Notes: generated by a model not told the origin, from the letters alone. Counted from the first letter of the stretch, positions 1-6,238 are shown. The stretch: 6,294 nt of DNA from Mucinivorans sp036654415 (GCA_036654415.1 JAVVSB010000062.1:1-6294); one strand, 5' to 3'. Numbers and translations: made by a program.

Positions 1-581
1 TTTAGTAAAGCGATGGAAGGTGATTTAGCCTTACATATTATTAAATTACTGATAACATCTTCTCCTGTCGTGTACCCTTGTGGTAAAATAATGCCGTCAA
101 AGAGTGATTTCCGATATAACCGGCCACATAAAGATGGGGTTAATTCCTTAAGAATCAGACTTTTGATAATAGAATTATCTATGATTTTGTTTTCTTTTTT
201 GGCAATTAATCTCCCTGATTCTAATACTACCGCAATCTCACCAACTATAATATCTTCATTCCCTTCTGTGAATTTTGCCCACAATAGACCCAGCGCATCT
301 CGAGTAATCATATCATCACTGTCAAGAAAAAACACACATTCCCCATTAGCTTTTTCTAATCCGGATATACGAGCATTAACTAGACCTTCATTTTTCTTGT
401 TGATTATTCTGATTCGTTTGTCACGTTGTGCATAACTGGTTAATATGTTCAGTGAATTGTCGGTACTACCGTCGTTTACAGCTATTATTTCATATTCCGT
501 GAACGTCTGCGTCAAACAGCTTTCTAGGCAGCTTGATAAATATTTCTCCGTATTGTATACTGGAATAATTATTGATATCAT
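1..581 (-). CDS. Family 2 (GT-A fold) glycosyltransferase, 3' end outside window
   Basis: The minus strand from the ATG at 581-579 stays open to the window edge, giving 193 complete codons of the N-terminal catalytic domain. Visible motifs are the opening strand IIIPVYN (residues 4-10), VNDGSTDNS (35-43, nucleotide-sugar binding), FLDSDD (85-90, containing the metal-binding DxD) and TGED (172-175, typical of the acceptor/catalytic-base region). These are hallmarks of glycosyltransferase family 2. The enzyme should act at the cytoplasmic face of the inner membrane, moving a sugar from a nucleotide donor to a lipid-linked repeat unit. Donor and acceptor cannot be read from the sequence; a role in building a FucNAc-containing polysaccharide is inferred from the four sugar genes upstream. 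No clear ribosome binding site precedes the ATG, but the start fits the usual family N-terminus. It follows fnlC in the same direction after 203 bases, so it may share the operon transcript or have its own promoter. The C-terminal part is outside the window. Confidence 0.93.
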   Translation of the reverse strand, partial: MISIIIPVYNTEKYLSSCLESCLTQTFTEYEIIAVNDGSTDNSLNILTSYAQRDKRIRIINKKNEGLVNARISGLEKANGECVFFLDSDDMITRDALGLLWAKFTEGNEDIIVGEIAVVLESGRLIAKKENKIIDNSIIKSLILKELTPSLCGRLYRKSLFDGIILPQGYTTGEDVISNLIICKAKSPSIALL

Positions 582-784
582 TGTACTGTATTTATTTGTA
601 ATTAAATTGCTATGTTTCAAGAGTATAATAACAACAACGTATATGTGAAGCAAAAATTATACTGCTGATGTCGTAAAATTACGTTTAACGATTAATTTGA
701 AAGTGAACGGGAATATTACTACAAGAATTTTGGCTATAGATTTATAATTTCGTTTATCATTATTATATTCCATATTTAAAACCT

Positions 785-1921
785 CTACTCACTCCAGACT
801 ACGCGTTTAACGTAGTCGGTGTATGATAATATGATACGAACAACTTTATCGCTCACGTTTGGCATTGAATAATCGGCCACAGCACGCAAAGTTCGAACAG
901 GTCCACGTCCCTGCAACTCCAGTTGAGCCAACCCCTGCATAATACGCTCAGGATTAAGCCCGACCATCATAACACTCGCCTCTTCCATTGCTTCTGGACG
1001 CTCGTGTGCTTCACGTAAGTTTAATGCTGGAAAATTCAAAATTGATGACTCTTCCGAAATTGTTCCACTATCACTTAATACTGCTTTGGAGTTAGCTTGT
1101 AAAGCTAAATAATCTGACAGCGAAAGAGGCTTACTCAATACAATCCGATCATCTAACTCAACTCCCATTTTGTCAATCATCTTCCGCGTACGTGGATGCG
1201 TACTTACAATAATGGGCAGATTATATTTTACTGCAACAGTATTAAGTGATAATACCAAACCTAAGAAATTTTTCTCATAAGCTATATTTTCCTCGCGATG
1301 AGCAGAGACAACAAAATACTTATATTGTTCTAATCCTCGTTCAAATAACACTTTAGAGTTTTCTACTTTAGATAAGTATGTTGCCAACACCTCAAACATA
1401 GGACTTCCAGTCTTAATAATTCTATCTGGAGGCAAGCCCTCAGATAATAAATACTCGCGAGCAATATCACTATATGTCATATTTATGTCTGCTGTATGAT
1501 CAACTATCTTACGGTTACTTTCCTCAGGTACACGTTGATCAAAGCAACGATTACCAGCCTCCATATGAAAAATGGGAATATGACGTTTTTTAGCTGCAAT
1601 GGCACATAAACACGAATTCGTATCACCCAAAACCAAGAACGCATCAGGACTGACTTTCTCTAATACTGGATCTATATTTACCAATATTTGACCAGCAGTA
1701 GATGTAGCATTGACTCCAGCCGCATTAAGAAAATAATCTGGTTGGCGAAGTCCCAAATCTTCAAAGAACAACTCATTGAGTTCATAATCATAATTCTGCC
1801 CTGTATGGACCAAAATATGCTCAATTGCTGGAGAAATATCCAGTTGCTTCAACACACAAGATAATCTTATTATCTCGGGACGTGTACCAACTACGGTAAG
1901 TACTTTTAATTTTTTCATCAT
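785..1921 (-). CDS. fnlC: UDP-GlcNAc 2-epimerase-like enzyme of UDP-L-FucNAc synthesis (FnlC/CapG/WbjD type)
   Basis: 378 residues, the usual length for a non-hydrolysing UDP-GlcNAc 2-epimerase (WecB family, GT-B fold, cytoplasmic). Diagnostic segments are VVGTRPEIIRL (10-20), LVHTGQNYD (37-45), LGDTNS (98-103), FHMEAGNRCFDQRVPEESNR (118-137, nucleotide and catalytic region), SAHREEN (206-212), STHPRTR (240-246), SDSGTISEE (283-291, UDP binding) and HERPE (306-310). WecB itself converts UDP-GlcNAc to UDP-ManNAc. In clusters with FnlA and FnlB this branch instead inverts C2 of UDP-N-acetyl-L-pneumosamine to give UDP-N-acetyl-L-fucosamine, and the neighbours make that the better assignment. Its ATG (1921-1919) overlaps the TGA of the upstream gene in an ATGA junction, so translational coupling is likely. 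A second ATG follows immediately, so the start could be one codon later. No key motif is missing. Confidence 0.93.
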   Translation of the reverse strand: MMKKLKVLTVVGTRPEIIRLSCVLKQLDISPAIEHILVHTGQNYDYELNELFFEDLGLRQPDYFLNAAGVNATSTAGQILVNIDPVLEKVSPDAFLVLGDTNSCLCAIAAKKRHIPIFHMEAGNRCFDQRVPEESNRKIVDHTADINMTYSDIAREYLLSEGLPPDRIIKTGSPMFEVLATYLSKVENSKVLFERGLEQYKYFVVSAHREENIAYEKNFLGLVLSLNTVAVKYNLPIIVSTHPRTRKMIDKMGVELDDRIVLSKPLSLSDYLALQANSKAVLSDSGTISEESSILNFPALNLREAHERPEAMEEASVMMVGLNPERIMQGLAQLELQGRGPVRTLRAVADYSMPNVSDKVVRIILSYTDYVKRVVWSE

Positions 1922-3021
1922 ACTGTTTCAAAATAAGTATCTCCATCAGCTGGATTATACCATTCATTTATCCAAAATTGAGTATAAAGATCCTCTTTAC
2001 CAACATTTCTAATGTTGTGCGTATACCACACAGGCATATCAACGTAAGAGGGTTCACTACCATCTACTTCAAAACTATACACTCTGTTATCTCCTATTTT
2101 ACGCAACTCTATCACTGCATGACCTTTAATCACAACAAAACGTTCTATCTTTCTTGTATGATAGTGGTTGCCGCGAGTAACACCCCTTGCAGTAGTAGAT
2201 AAAGACACCTGCCCTCCAACTCCAAGTTTCATCGTCTCCACAAAAGTTCCTCGAATATCAACGTGTGGGACCAATTTTACGCAACGTGGCTCCATATATG
2301 AACGAAACGTATTAAAAAGGTTGACCTCATTACAATCTCGTAATGCTGGAATACAGCCTTGTTCAAAATACGTACACTTATAATTTTCAAAGAGTGTTAA
2401 TATTTCAGATACTTTTTTCTCAAAATCCCATGGAACTTCGATTTTACGTATTCCTTTCTCAGCAAATTGAGAAATGATAAACTTACACAAAGACCCGACA
2501 TAAATCAACCTCACATCACTATCAACCACAATTGTAGGTTGTTCTCCACACACCAATTTATGAGCGAAAGTAGCAATAAACGTATTATAGTTGGGACGTG
2601 AGAACTCACCATACACATTAGGAACAACTAATCCACTAAACGATGCTCCATAACGCGCAGCCCAATCTTCAAACATCTTACGCCCAATAAATTTACTCCT
2701 CCCATAAAGATTATCCTTAGTTTCTTGTGTGGAAGAACTAAAAAAAACATGTGGCGTAACGTCTTCTGACTCCATTGCCTCAATCAAGCTTTGAACTAGT
2801 CTTATGTTGGTGTCATAAATTACTTGTTCTGACTCATTTCTATTCATTGCCGCAAGATGGACAATCACATCACATTGCTTTACAAATCGTCTTAAAGCCA
2901 ACATATCACTAAAAAAGCTATCTTCAAAAGGCACTCGCTCAAATGTATCAGGTTCTAAACCAAGATAATGATACAAATACGTACCAACGAATCCAGCCTG
3001 ACCAGTTATTCCAATTTTCAT
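1918..3021 (-). CDS. fnlB: SDR-cupin bifunctional reductase/epimerase (FnlB/CapF/WbjC type)
   Basis: 367 residues, close to Staphylococcus aureus CapF (about 369). The N-terminal two thirds is an extended short-chain dehydrogenase. It has GITGQAGFVG (4-13, dinucleotide binding), VHLAAMNRN (54-62), SSSTQ (95-99) and the catalytic pair YGRSK with Y106 and K110. PNVYGEFSRPNYNTFIATF (134-152) is characteristic of this family. The C-terminal part, from about residue 245, is a cupin with GNHYHTRK (284-291; H286 and H288 are candidate zinc ligands) and H335 in YTHN. In CapF the cupin performs C3 epimerisation and the dehydrogenase reduces C4 with NADPH, giving UDP-L-TalNAc/PneNAc-type products for the 2-epimerase. 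A purine-rich AAGGAAG lies just before the ATG. It starts 10 bases after the small cupin gene and shares a 4-base overlap with fnlC. Intact by length and motifs. Confidence 0.93.
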   Translation of the reverse strand: MKIGITGQAGFVGTYLYHYLGLEPDTFERVPFEDSFFSDMLALRRFVKQCDVIVHLAAMNRNESEQVIYDTNIRLVQSLIEAMESEDVTPHVFFSSSTQETKDNLYGRSKFIGRKMFEDWAARYGASFSGLVVPNVYGEFSRPNYNTFIATFAHKLVCGEQPTIVVDSDVRLIYVGSLCKFIISQFAEKGIRKIEVPWDFEKKVSEILTLFENYKCTYFEQGCIPALRDCNEVNLFNTFRSYMEPRCVKLVPHVDIRGTFVETMKLGVGGQVSLSTTARGVTRGNHYHTRKIERFVVIKGHAVIELRKIGDNRVYSFEVDGSEPSYVDMPVWYTHNIRNVGKEDLYTQFWINEWYNPADGDTYFETV

Positions 3022-3031
3022 TTCTTCCTTA

Positions 3032-3466
3032 TTAATATTTCGACCAATCTACCCACATATTGCTATCATAACGCCAAGAGTCAAGCAAGGCTTCATCCAA
3101 TAATTTACCTGAATAAACGAGTAAAATAGAATCTGGAACCGTGGCCTTTAAACAATTAGCATAACCTTCTGGCACATATACAATTTCGCTCTTTTTATCC
3201 GTCAACGTGACTACTTTAGGCTCAAGTAATGGTGACGGTGTATCCCAATTGTCTATTTCGATAAAAGCCATCGTAAAAGCCCCCTTTAAGCAGTAGAACC
3301 ATTTTTTCTCATACCTATGACCATGCCAACCACGTATCACATCCGTTGAAGGGTGGTGGATAAAATAGCAACGTTCAACACCGTTAAAACGGAAGTTATT
3401 AAGTGAGCTTATTTGCCCACGAAAATCACTAAAAATTTCTCCCTCAATAATTTTAATTTCTGCCAT
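3032..3466 (-). CDS. Small stand-alone cupin, RmlC-like (dTDP-4-dehydrorhamnose 3,5-epimerase family) sugar epimerase
   Basis: 144 residues with no signal peptide or membrane segment, so cytoplasmic. The core RGWHGHRYEKKWFYCLKG (45-62) resembles the RGxH strand of RmlC-type epimerases, where this histidine is the catalytic base; H48 is the likely equivalent and H50 lies beside it. A second cupin motif, YVPEGYANCLKA (97-108), has the proline-glycine turn but lacks the histidine often seen in it. DSWRYD (129-134) falls where RmlC has its late tyrosine region. The protein is shorter than true RmlC (about 180 residues). It sits 7 bases after fnlA and 10 before fnlB, so it is almost certainly co-translated with the UDP-FucNAc genes. 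It may assist epimerisation of the 4-keto intermediate made by FnlA, but the classical pathway has no separate enzyme at this point and FnlB brings its own cupin. Fold is fairly sure; substrate is unknown. Confidence 0.85.
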   Translation of the reverse strand: MAEIKIIEGEIFSDFRGQISSLNNFRFNGVERCYFIHHPSTDVIRGWHGHRYEKKWFYCLKGAFTMAFIEIDNWDTPSPLLEPKVVTLTDKKSEIVYVPEGYANCLKATVPDSILLVYSGKLLDEALLDSWRYDSNMWVDWSKY

Positions 3467-3473
3467 ATTTAAA

Positions 3474-4490
3474 CTATAAACTTAAATCTTCACGTATAAA
3501 CTTCAATTGTAATAATAATTGCTTCATACCTTCTACGTCCAAACGATTTGTATTATTGGAATTGTAATCTTCAAAATTGGTGACTTTTTCTTCGCCATTG
3601 ACAAAATATTTGTCGTAATTCAAATCACGACTATCACACGGTATACGATAATACTTACCCATATCGATAGATTTGGCCATCTCTTCGCGAGTAACAAGTG
3701 ATTCATATAGTTTTTCGCCATGGCGCGTCCCAATAACACGTACAGTTGTGTTGGCCTTATATAAATCTTTGAGGGCAGTAGCTAGCACATTCAGGGCAGC
3801 AGCAGGTGCCTTTTGCACAAATAAATCACCATTCTCACCGTGCTGCCATGCATAAATAACCAAATCAACAGCATCTTCCAAAGTCATCATAAAACGAGTC
3901 ATGCTAGGGTCTGTGATGGTAATATCCTGCCCATCTTTGATTTGGTCAACCCACAAAGGGATAACCGAACCTCGCGAGGCCATTACATTGCCATAACGAG
4001 TACAACAAATTGTGGTCTTACCTCCATTCATAGCCAAAGCACGCCCCTTTGCTATGGCAACCTTCTCCATCATTGCCTTACTTATACCCATGGCATTAAT
4101 AGGATAACAGGCCTTATCTGTGGATAGAACAACGACATTTTTAACACCATGCTCAATGGCCGAATCAAGCACATTTTCAGTTCCTAGAACATTAGTTTTA
4201 ACAGCTTGAATAGGGAAAAATTCGCACGAAGGGACTTGCTTCAAGGCCGCAGCCTGAAATACATAATCCACACCAGCCATGGCCACATCGACAGAACGTT
4301 TATCCCGAACATCCCCAATATAAAATTTAACTTTCGGGTTCTGCAAGCGATGACGCATATCATCCTGTTTTTTCTCATCGCGTGAGAAAATCCTAATCTC
4401 TTTTATATCTGAATCAAGAAAACGATTCAAAACAGCATTACCGAACGAACCTGTACCGCCAGTAATTAATAGCACTTTGTCTTTAAACAT
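3474..4490 (-). CDS. fnlA: UDP-GlcNAc 4,6-dehydratase/5-epimerase (FnlA/CapE/WbjB type)
   Basis: 338 residues, a normal length for the polysaccharide-type SDR dehydratases (CapE, WbjB, PseB relatives). Seen are LLITGGTGSFG (7-17, Rossmann NADP-binding loop), SRDEKKQDDMRHRL (36-49), GDVRD (59-63), AAALKQVPSCE (80-90), LSTDKACYPINAMGISK (122-138) and RHGEKLYESL (256-265, the C-terminal latch region typical of CapE/FnlA). The usual catalytic YxxxK is MGISK here, with M134 and K138; methionine in place of tyrosine is known in CapE-type enzymes, so this is not damage. The enzyme removes water from UDP-GlcNAc to form a 4-keto-6-deoxy sugar and inverts C5, committing carbon to UDP-L-FucNAc. It is the first gene of the operon, with a good Bacteroidota-type promoter upstream leaving a short leader of roughly 18 bases. 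No strong ribosome binding site is present. The start agrees with the family N-terminus. Confidence 0.95.
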   Translation of the reverse strand: MFKDKVLLITGGTGSFGNAVLNRFLDSDIKEIRIFSRDEKKQDDMRHRLQNPKVKFYIGDVRDKRSVDVAMAGVDYVFQAAALKQVPSCEFFPIQAVKTNVLGTENVLDSAIEHGVKNVVVLSTDKACYPINAMGISKAMMEKVAIAKGRALAMNGGKTTICCTRYGNVMASRGSVIPLWVDQIKDGQDITITDPSMTRFMMTLEDAVDLVIYAWQHGENGDLFVQKAPAAALNVLATALKDLYKANTTVRVIGTRHGEKLYESLVTREEMAKSIDMGKYYRIPCDSRDLNYDKYFVNGEEKVTNFEDYNSNNTNRLDVEGMKQLLLQLKFIREDLSL

Positions 4491-4514
4491 AATGAATATA
4501 CAGTTTTATTTTTA

Positions 4515-4545
4515 CAAAAGTAATAACTTATTATTATCAAACAAA
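4515..4545 (-). promoter_or_regulatory. Bacteroidota-type promoter of the fnl operon (-33 TTTG, -7 TACTTTTG)
   Basis: Reading the minus strand, TTTG at 4545-4542 is followed after exactly 19 bases by TACTTTTG at 4522-4515. This matches both boxes and the spacing of the housekeeping promoter described for Bacteroides (TTTG, 19-21 bases, TAnnTTTG). Transcription would begin near 4508, leaving a leader of about 18 bases before the fnlA ATG at 4490. Position, direction and spacing all suit the four-gene operon. No operator or riboswitch is visible in so short a leader. Confidence 0.72.
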
Positions 4546-4657
4546 ACCTGCGACTATAAACTAATAGTTTATTCACGTAATTATAATCGGAAAAACTAAA
4601 AGTACTCGAATTGCAAAACAAAAAGTACATGTTTTTCCACCCCACCCTGCCCGACAC

Positions 4658-4737
4658 TTTGGGTTGTGTATATATCGACAAAAGCTCCAATATAACTTTG
4701 TATATTAGAGTTTTTGTCGATATATACACAACCCAAA
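4658..4737. repeat. Long hairpin 1: 37-base arms, 6-base loop
   Basis: Arm 4658-4694 pairs with 4701-4737 around the loop ACTTTG (4695-4700). The outer 26 pairs (4658-4683 with 4712-4737) are perfect. Position 4684/4711 is a G-T pair and 4688/4707 a mismatch. The arms begin with TTTGGGTTGTG. No run of T follows on either strand, so it is not a textbook intrinsic terminator, though a stem this strong would hinder polymerase. It lies between the IS side and the fnl promoter. It could be a terminator of a lost upstream gene, a small palindromic mobile element or a recombinase site; the sequence does not decide. Confidence 0.9.
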
Positions 4738-4746
4738 ATTATACCA

Positions 4747-4788
4747 GCAACAGGCTTCTATATAACTGTATATATAGGAGCCTGTTGC
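4747..4788. repeat. Hairpin 2: 18-base arms, 6-base loop, related core to hairpin 1
   Basis: Arm 4747-4764 (GCAACAGGCTTCTATATA) pairs with 4771-4788, with one T-G position (4757/4778). The loop is 4765-4770. It lies only 9 bases from hairpin 1. The centres are alike: both have a GCTYC run, then ATATAACT, then GTATAT and a closing AG-rich strand, while the outer arms are unrelated. No T tract follows on either strand. Function unknown; strong factor-independent terminator or palindromic element are the main options. Confidence 0.85.
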
Positions 4789-4853
4789 CGTTAGACCTGT
4801 TAAAACAGCGATAGTGACTGGTTAGGGGCAACATAGTTACATATCATTCACTC

Positions 4854-4976
4854 CTACTGAATACGACGGTCTGCCATAGACTTAGAGGCTGTAATTGTGC
4901 GTTGGACACTGTGTAGCACCCAGTGGTACTTATCTATGTAGGATGCTATAACATCGTTAGGGAGCATGGTGAGCAT
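4854..4976 (-). pseudogene. Possible 3' remnant of a small gene cut off by the IS (40 codons), unrecognised
   Basis: From an ATG at 4976-4974 the minus strand reads 40 codons to a TAG at 4854, beginning MLTMLPNDVIASYIDKYHW and ending SMADRRIQ. The frame is open back into the left end of the IS. On the other side of the element (6284 down to 6239) a minus-strand frame starting MKKNQLFRQIEGCY is also open. If the flanks are joined at the IS ends the two are in the same frame. This would suit a small gene interrupted by the insertion, with the two hairpins just downstream of its end. No family was recognised and the length is within reach of chance, so the call is weak. Confidence 0.2.
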
Positions 4977-4978
4977 TA

Positions 4979-5012
4979 TGCTACTCCCTAGAATTAAGAC
5001 CAGCAGTTTTGC
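4979..5012. repeat. Left terminal inverted repeat of the IS
   Basis: This end matches the reverse complement of 6206-6238 in blocks TGCTACT, CCT, AGACCAG and AGTTTTGC. The intervening bases differ and one gap is needed. Just inside it, TTGCTT (5009-5014) and AAGCAA (5020-5025) form a small hairpin that may limit transcription entering from outside. Confidence 0.85.
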
Positions 5013-5025
5013 TTAAAAAAAGCAA

Positions 5026-5033
5026 TAACTTTG
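5026..5033 (+). promoter_or_regulatory. Possible -7 box of the transposase promoter
   Basis: TAACTTTG fits the Bacteroidota -7 consensus TAnnTTTG and lies 18 bases before the orfA ATG. The nearest upstream TTTTG (5007-5011) is only 14 bases away instead of 19-21, so the promoter would be weak or is a chance match. Confidence 0.3.
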
Positions 5034-5051
5034 AACTAAATTTTAGAAAGT

Positions 5052-5330
5052 ATGACACGCAAAAGACACAGCGCAGCCTTTAAGGCGCAAGTAGCCATCG
5101 AGGCTCTGAAAGAAAAAGAGACATTGGCCGAGTTGGCCAAACGATTCGCACTTCACCCGCAACAAATTTCGGACTGGAAACGTGAGTTTCTCAGCCGTAG
5201 CAATGAAATTTTCTCGACTAAAGCTCCCGAAAAAGAGGCGGTAATAAGAGAGAAAAGCTTTACGAAAATATCGGCAGATTGGAATTGGAAGTGGATTTCT
5301 TGCAGGAGGCCTCAGAAAAATTGGGGATAG
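5052..5330 (+). CDS. IS3-family transposase OrfA, frameshifted in its C-terminal third
   Basis: The ATG at 5052 opens a helix-turn-helix protein of the HTH_Tnp_1 type: RHSAAFKAQVAIEALK (5-20), then LAELAKRFALHPQQISDWKR (25-44), which binds the terminal repeats. The frame from the ATG ends at TAG 5328-5330 after 92 residues, but from about residue 68 it no longer resembles OrfA. Shifting by one base at the four A's of 5253-5256 restores a typical leucine-zipper tail, EKKLYENIGRLELEVDFLQE and onward, ending at TAG 5351-5353. The simplest reading is loss of one A from a run of five. A programmed slip there is less likely because the run is short and preceded by G. The native protein would have had about 100 residues and overlapped orfB in the -1 frame, as is normal for IS3. 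Confidence 0.85.
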   Translation: MTRKRHSAAFKAQVAIEALKEKETLAELAKRFALHPQQISDWKREFLSRSNEIFSTKAPEKEAVIREKSFTKISADWNWKWISCRRPQKNWG

Positions 5331-5391
5331 TGAGCGCCTCCAAGAAGTATTAGATCCCCGCTACAACCTGTCGCGGCACACCCAATGCCGC

Positions 5392-6189
5392 TTGGTCGGC
5401 ATAAATCGCACAAGCCATTATTACAAGCCCAAGCCAGAGAAGGCCTCAGACTTAGAGCTATCTGCTCTGCTGGACAAGGAGTACCTGGATCACCCCGAGA
5501 AAGGTGTTCTTCGGATGCGCGATTATTTGGTAGTTTTGGGCTATGTCATTGGGCTAAAGCGTACTCGCAGACTGCTTCGCACGATGGGTCTGGATGCTAT
5601 TTACCGCAAGCCAAATTTATCGCGCTTGGGCAAGGCGAAGTATGTTATGCCGTATCTACTTAAAGGACTGAGAGTTGTTCGACCCAATCAGGCTTGGGCA
5701 ATCGACATAACTTACATTCCCCGACAAAGAGGACACCTCTATTTGACGGCTATTATTGACATTTATAGCAGGTATATCGTTGGTTGGGGATTGCACAACA
5801 CGCTTGAAGCCGCAAATTGCGTAGAGGTGCTTGATGCTGCCGTTGGTCGATATGGTGCGCCTAATATCATCAATTCGGATAAGGTGAGTCAATTTACTTC
5901 AGGTCAATGGATAGATGCAGTTGCAGGGTATGACATTAGGGCGAGTATGGATGGTCGAGGCAGGGCAATCGACAATATTTTCATCGAACGATTTTGGCGA
6001 ACTGTAAAATATGAATACCTTTACATACGCAGTTTTGATGATGGCGCGGCATTGTATCGCGGCTTAGTTGTATTTATAGGGTATTACAACGAGCGGCGCA
6101 CCCACCAAGGTTTGGGTCGCGGGGTGACCCCCTCTATGCGATACAAAGGTTTCTTTGGCGAGAGCTCAAAACAGGCTCTCGCAAGTTAA
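5392..6189 (+). CDS. IS3-family transposase OrfB (DDE integrase domain)
   Basis: 265 residues counted from a TTG at 5392, but family-like sequence (EVLDPRYNLSRHTQCRLVGI) already begins near 5344, with no stop back to 5248. The native product is therefore probably OrfAB, made by a -1 shift from the OrfA tail frame near AAAAATTGGGG (5316-5326), or starts at an unusual codon. An HTH_21-like segment covers about residues 22-80. The rve integrase core follows, with D105 (AWAIDITYIP), D163 (IINSDK) and E199 (FIERFWR). The 35 residues between D163 and E199 are the standard IS3 spacing, and YYNERRTHQGLG (231-242) is the usual C-terminal signature. NSDKVSQFTS replaces the common NSDQGSQFTS, losing a conserved glycine beside the second aspartate; this may harm activity. 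It catalyses strand cleavage and joining during transposition. Confidence 0.92.
   Translation: MVGINRTSHYYKPKPEKASDLELSALLDKEYLDHPEKGVLRMRDYLVVLGYVIGLKRTRRLLRTMGLDAIYRKPNLSRLGKAKYVMPYLLKGLRVVRPNQAWAIDITYIPRQRGHLYLTAIIDIYSRYIVGWGLHNTLEAANCVEVLDAAVGRYGAPNIINSDKVSQFTSGQWIDAVAGYDIRASMDGRGRAIDNIFIERFWRTVKYEYLYIRSFDDGAALYRGLVVFIGYYNERRTHQGLGRGVTPSMRYKGFFGESSKQALAS
6158..6182 (+). terminator. Hairpin at the 3' end of orfB, terminator-like
   Basis: GCGAGAGC (6158-6165) pairs perfectly with GCTCTCGC (6175-6182) around a 9-base loop, ending 4 bases before the orfB stop codon. A GC-rich stem in this position could end or stabilise the transposase message. No T tract follows, so the terminator role is uncertain. 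Confidence 0.35.
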
Positions 6190-6205
6190 ACTCTAAGCAA
6201 AAATC

Positions 6206-6238
6206 GCAAAACTACTGGTCTGAAAAAAGGAAGTAGCA
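6206..6238. repeat. Right terminal inverted repeat of the IS
   Basis: Reverse complement of the left end in the same four blocks, ending AGTAGCA at 6238. The next two bases (TA) also pair with the two bases before the left end, so the outer limit could be two bases further out on each side. Confidence 0.85.

Larger units (their letters stand above)
4979..6238 (+). mobile_element. IS3-family insertion sequence, 1260 bp, probably decaying
   Basis: The element is bounded by imperfect inverted repeats starting TGCTACT on the left and ending AGTAGCA on the right, the TG...CA ends usual for IS3. It carries orfA (helix-turn-helix protein) and orfB (DDE integrase) in the order, spacing and relative frame expected for the family, and its length fits the usual 1.2-1.5 kb. 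No convincing 3-5 base target duplication is seen: the bases next to the TG/CA ends are TTA and TAG. If the ends are taken two bases further out (4977-6240), GCAT and GTAT agree at three of four positions. An orfA frameshift suggests it can no longer move unaided. It stands upstream of the fnl operon in the opposite orientation. Confidence 0.9.

Noticed and set aside
13..648. Two plus-strand reading frames (13-435 and 445-648)
   Set aside because: They lie antisense to the glycosyltransferase, whose minus-strand translation shows clear family motifs, and neither resembles a known protein.
657..773. 38-codon minus-strand reading frame between fnlC and the glycosyltransferase
   Set aside because: It is short, in AT-rich DNA, has no recognised family and no ribosome binding or conserved context. 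It is noted only as a possibility in the gap finding.
4091..4102. Loss of the catalytic tyrosine in FnlA (MGISK)
   Set aside because: MxxxK in place of YxxxK is a known trait of CapE-type dehydratases, so it is not evidence of inactivation.
3519..4127. Plus-strand reading frames antisense to fnlA
   Set aside because: fnlA has full-length family motifs on the minus strand; these are shadow frames.
4725..4745. Minus-strand TAATTTTG between the hairpins as a second promoter
   Set aside because: It matches the -7 consensus, but no TTTG lies 19-21 bases upstream and part of it is in a hairpin arm.
4658..4788. Integron attC site
   Set aside because: The size and folding would suit, but the expected GTTRRRY and RYYYAAC core boxes are not present in the right places and no integrase or cassette array is seen.
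4466..4814. Overlapping reading frames on both strands across the hairpins
   Set aside because: They arise from translating the palindromes and AT-rich leader, and they overlap the fnl promoter and the fnlA start.
4801..4978. A structured non-coding RNA or tRNA fragment
   Set aside because: No T-loop, CCA end, RNase P, tmRNA or SRP signature could be found; only short local stems are visible.
4958..4990. Inverted repeat TAGGGAG / CTCCCTA straddling the left end of the IS
   Set aside because: One arm is inside the IS and the other outside, with no counterpart at the right end. Seven bases can match by chance or reflect target preference.
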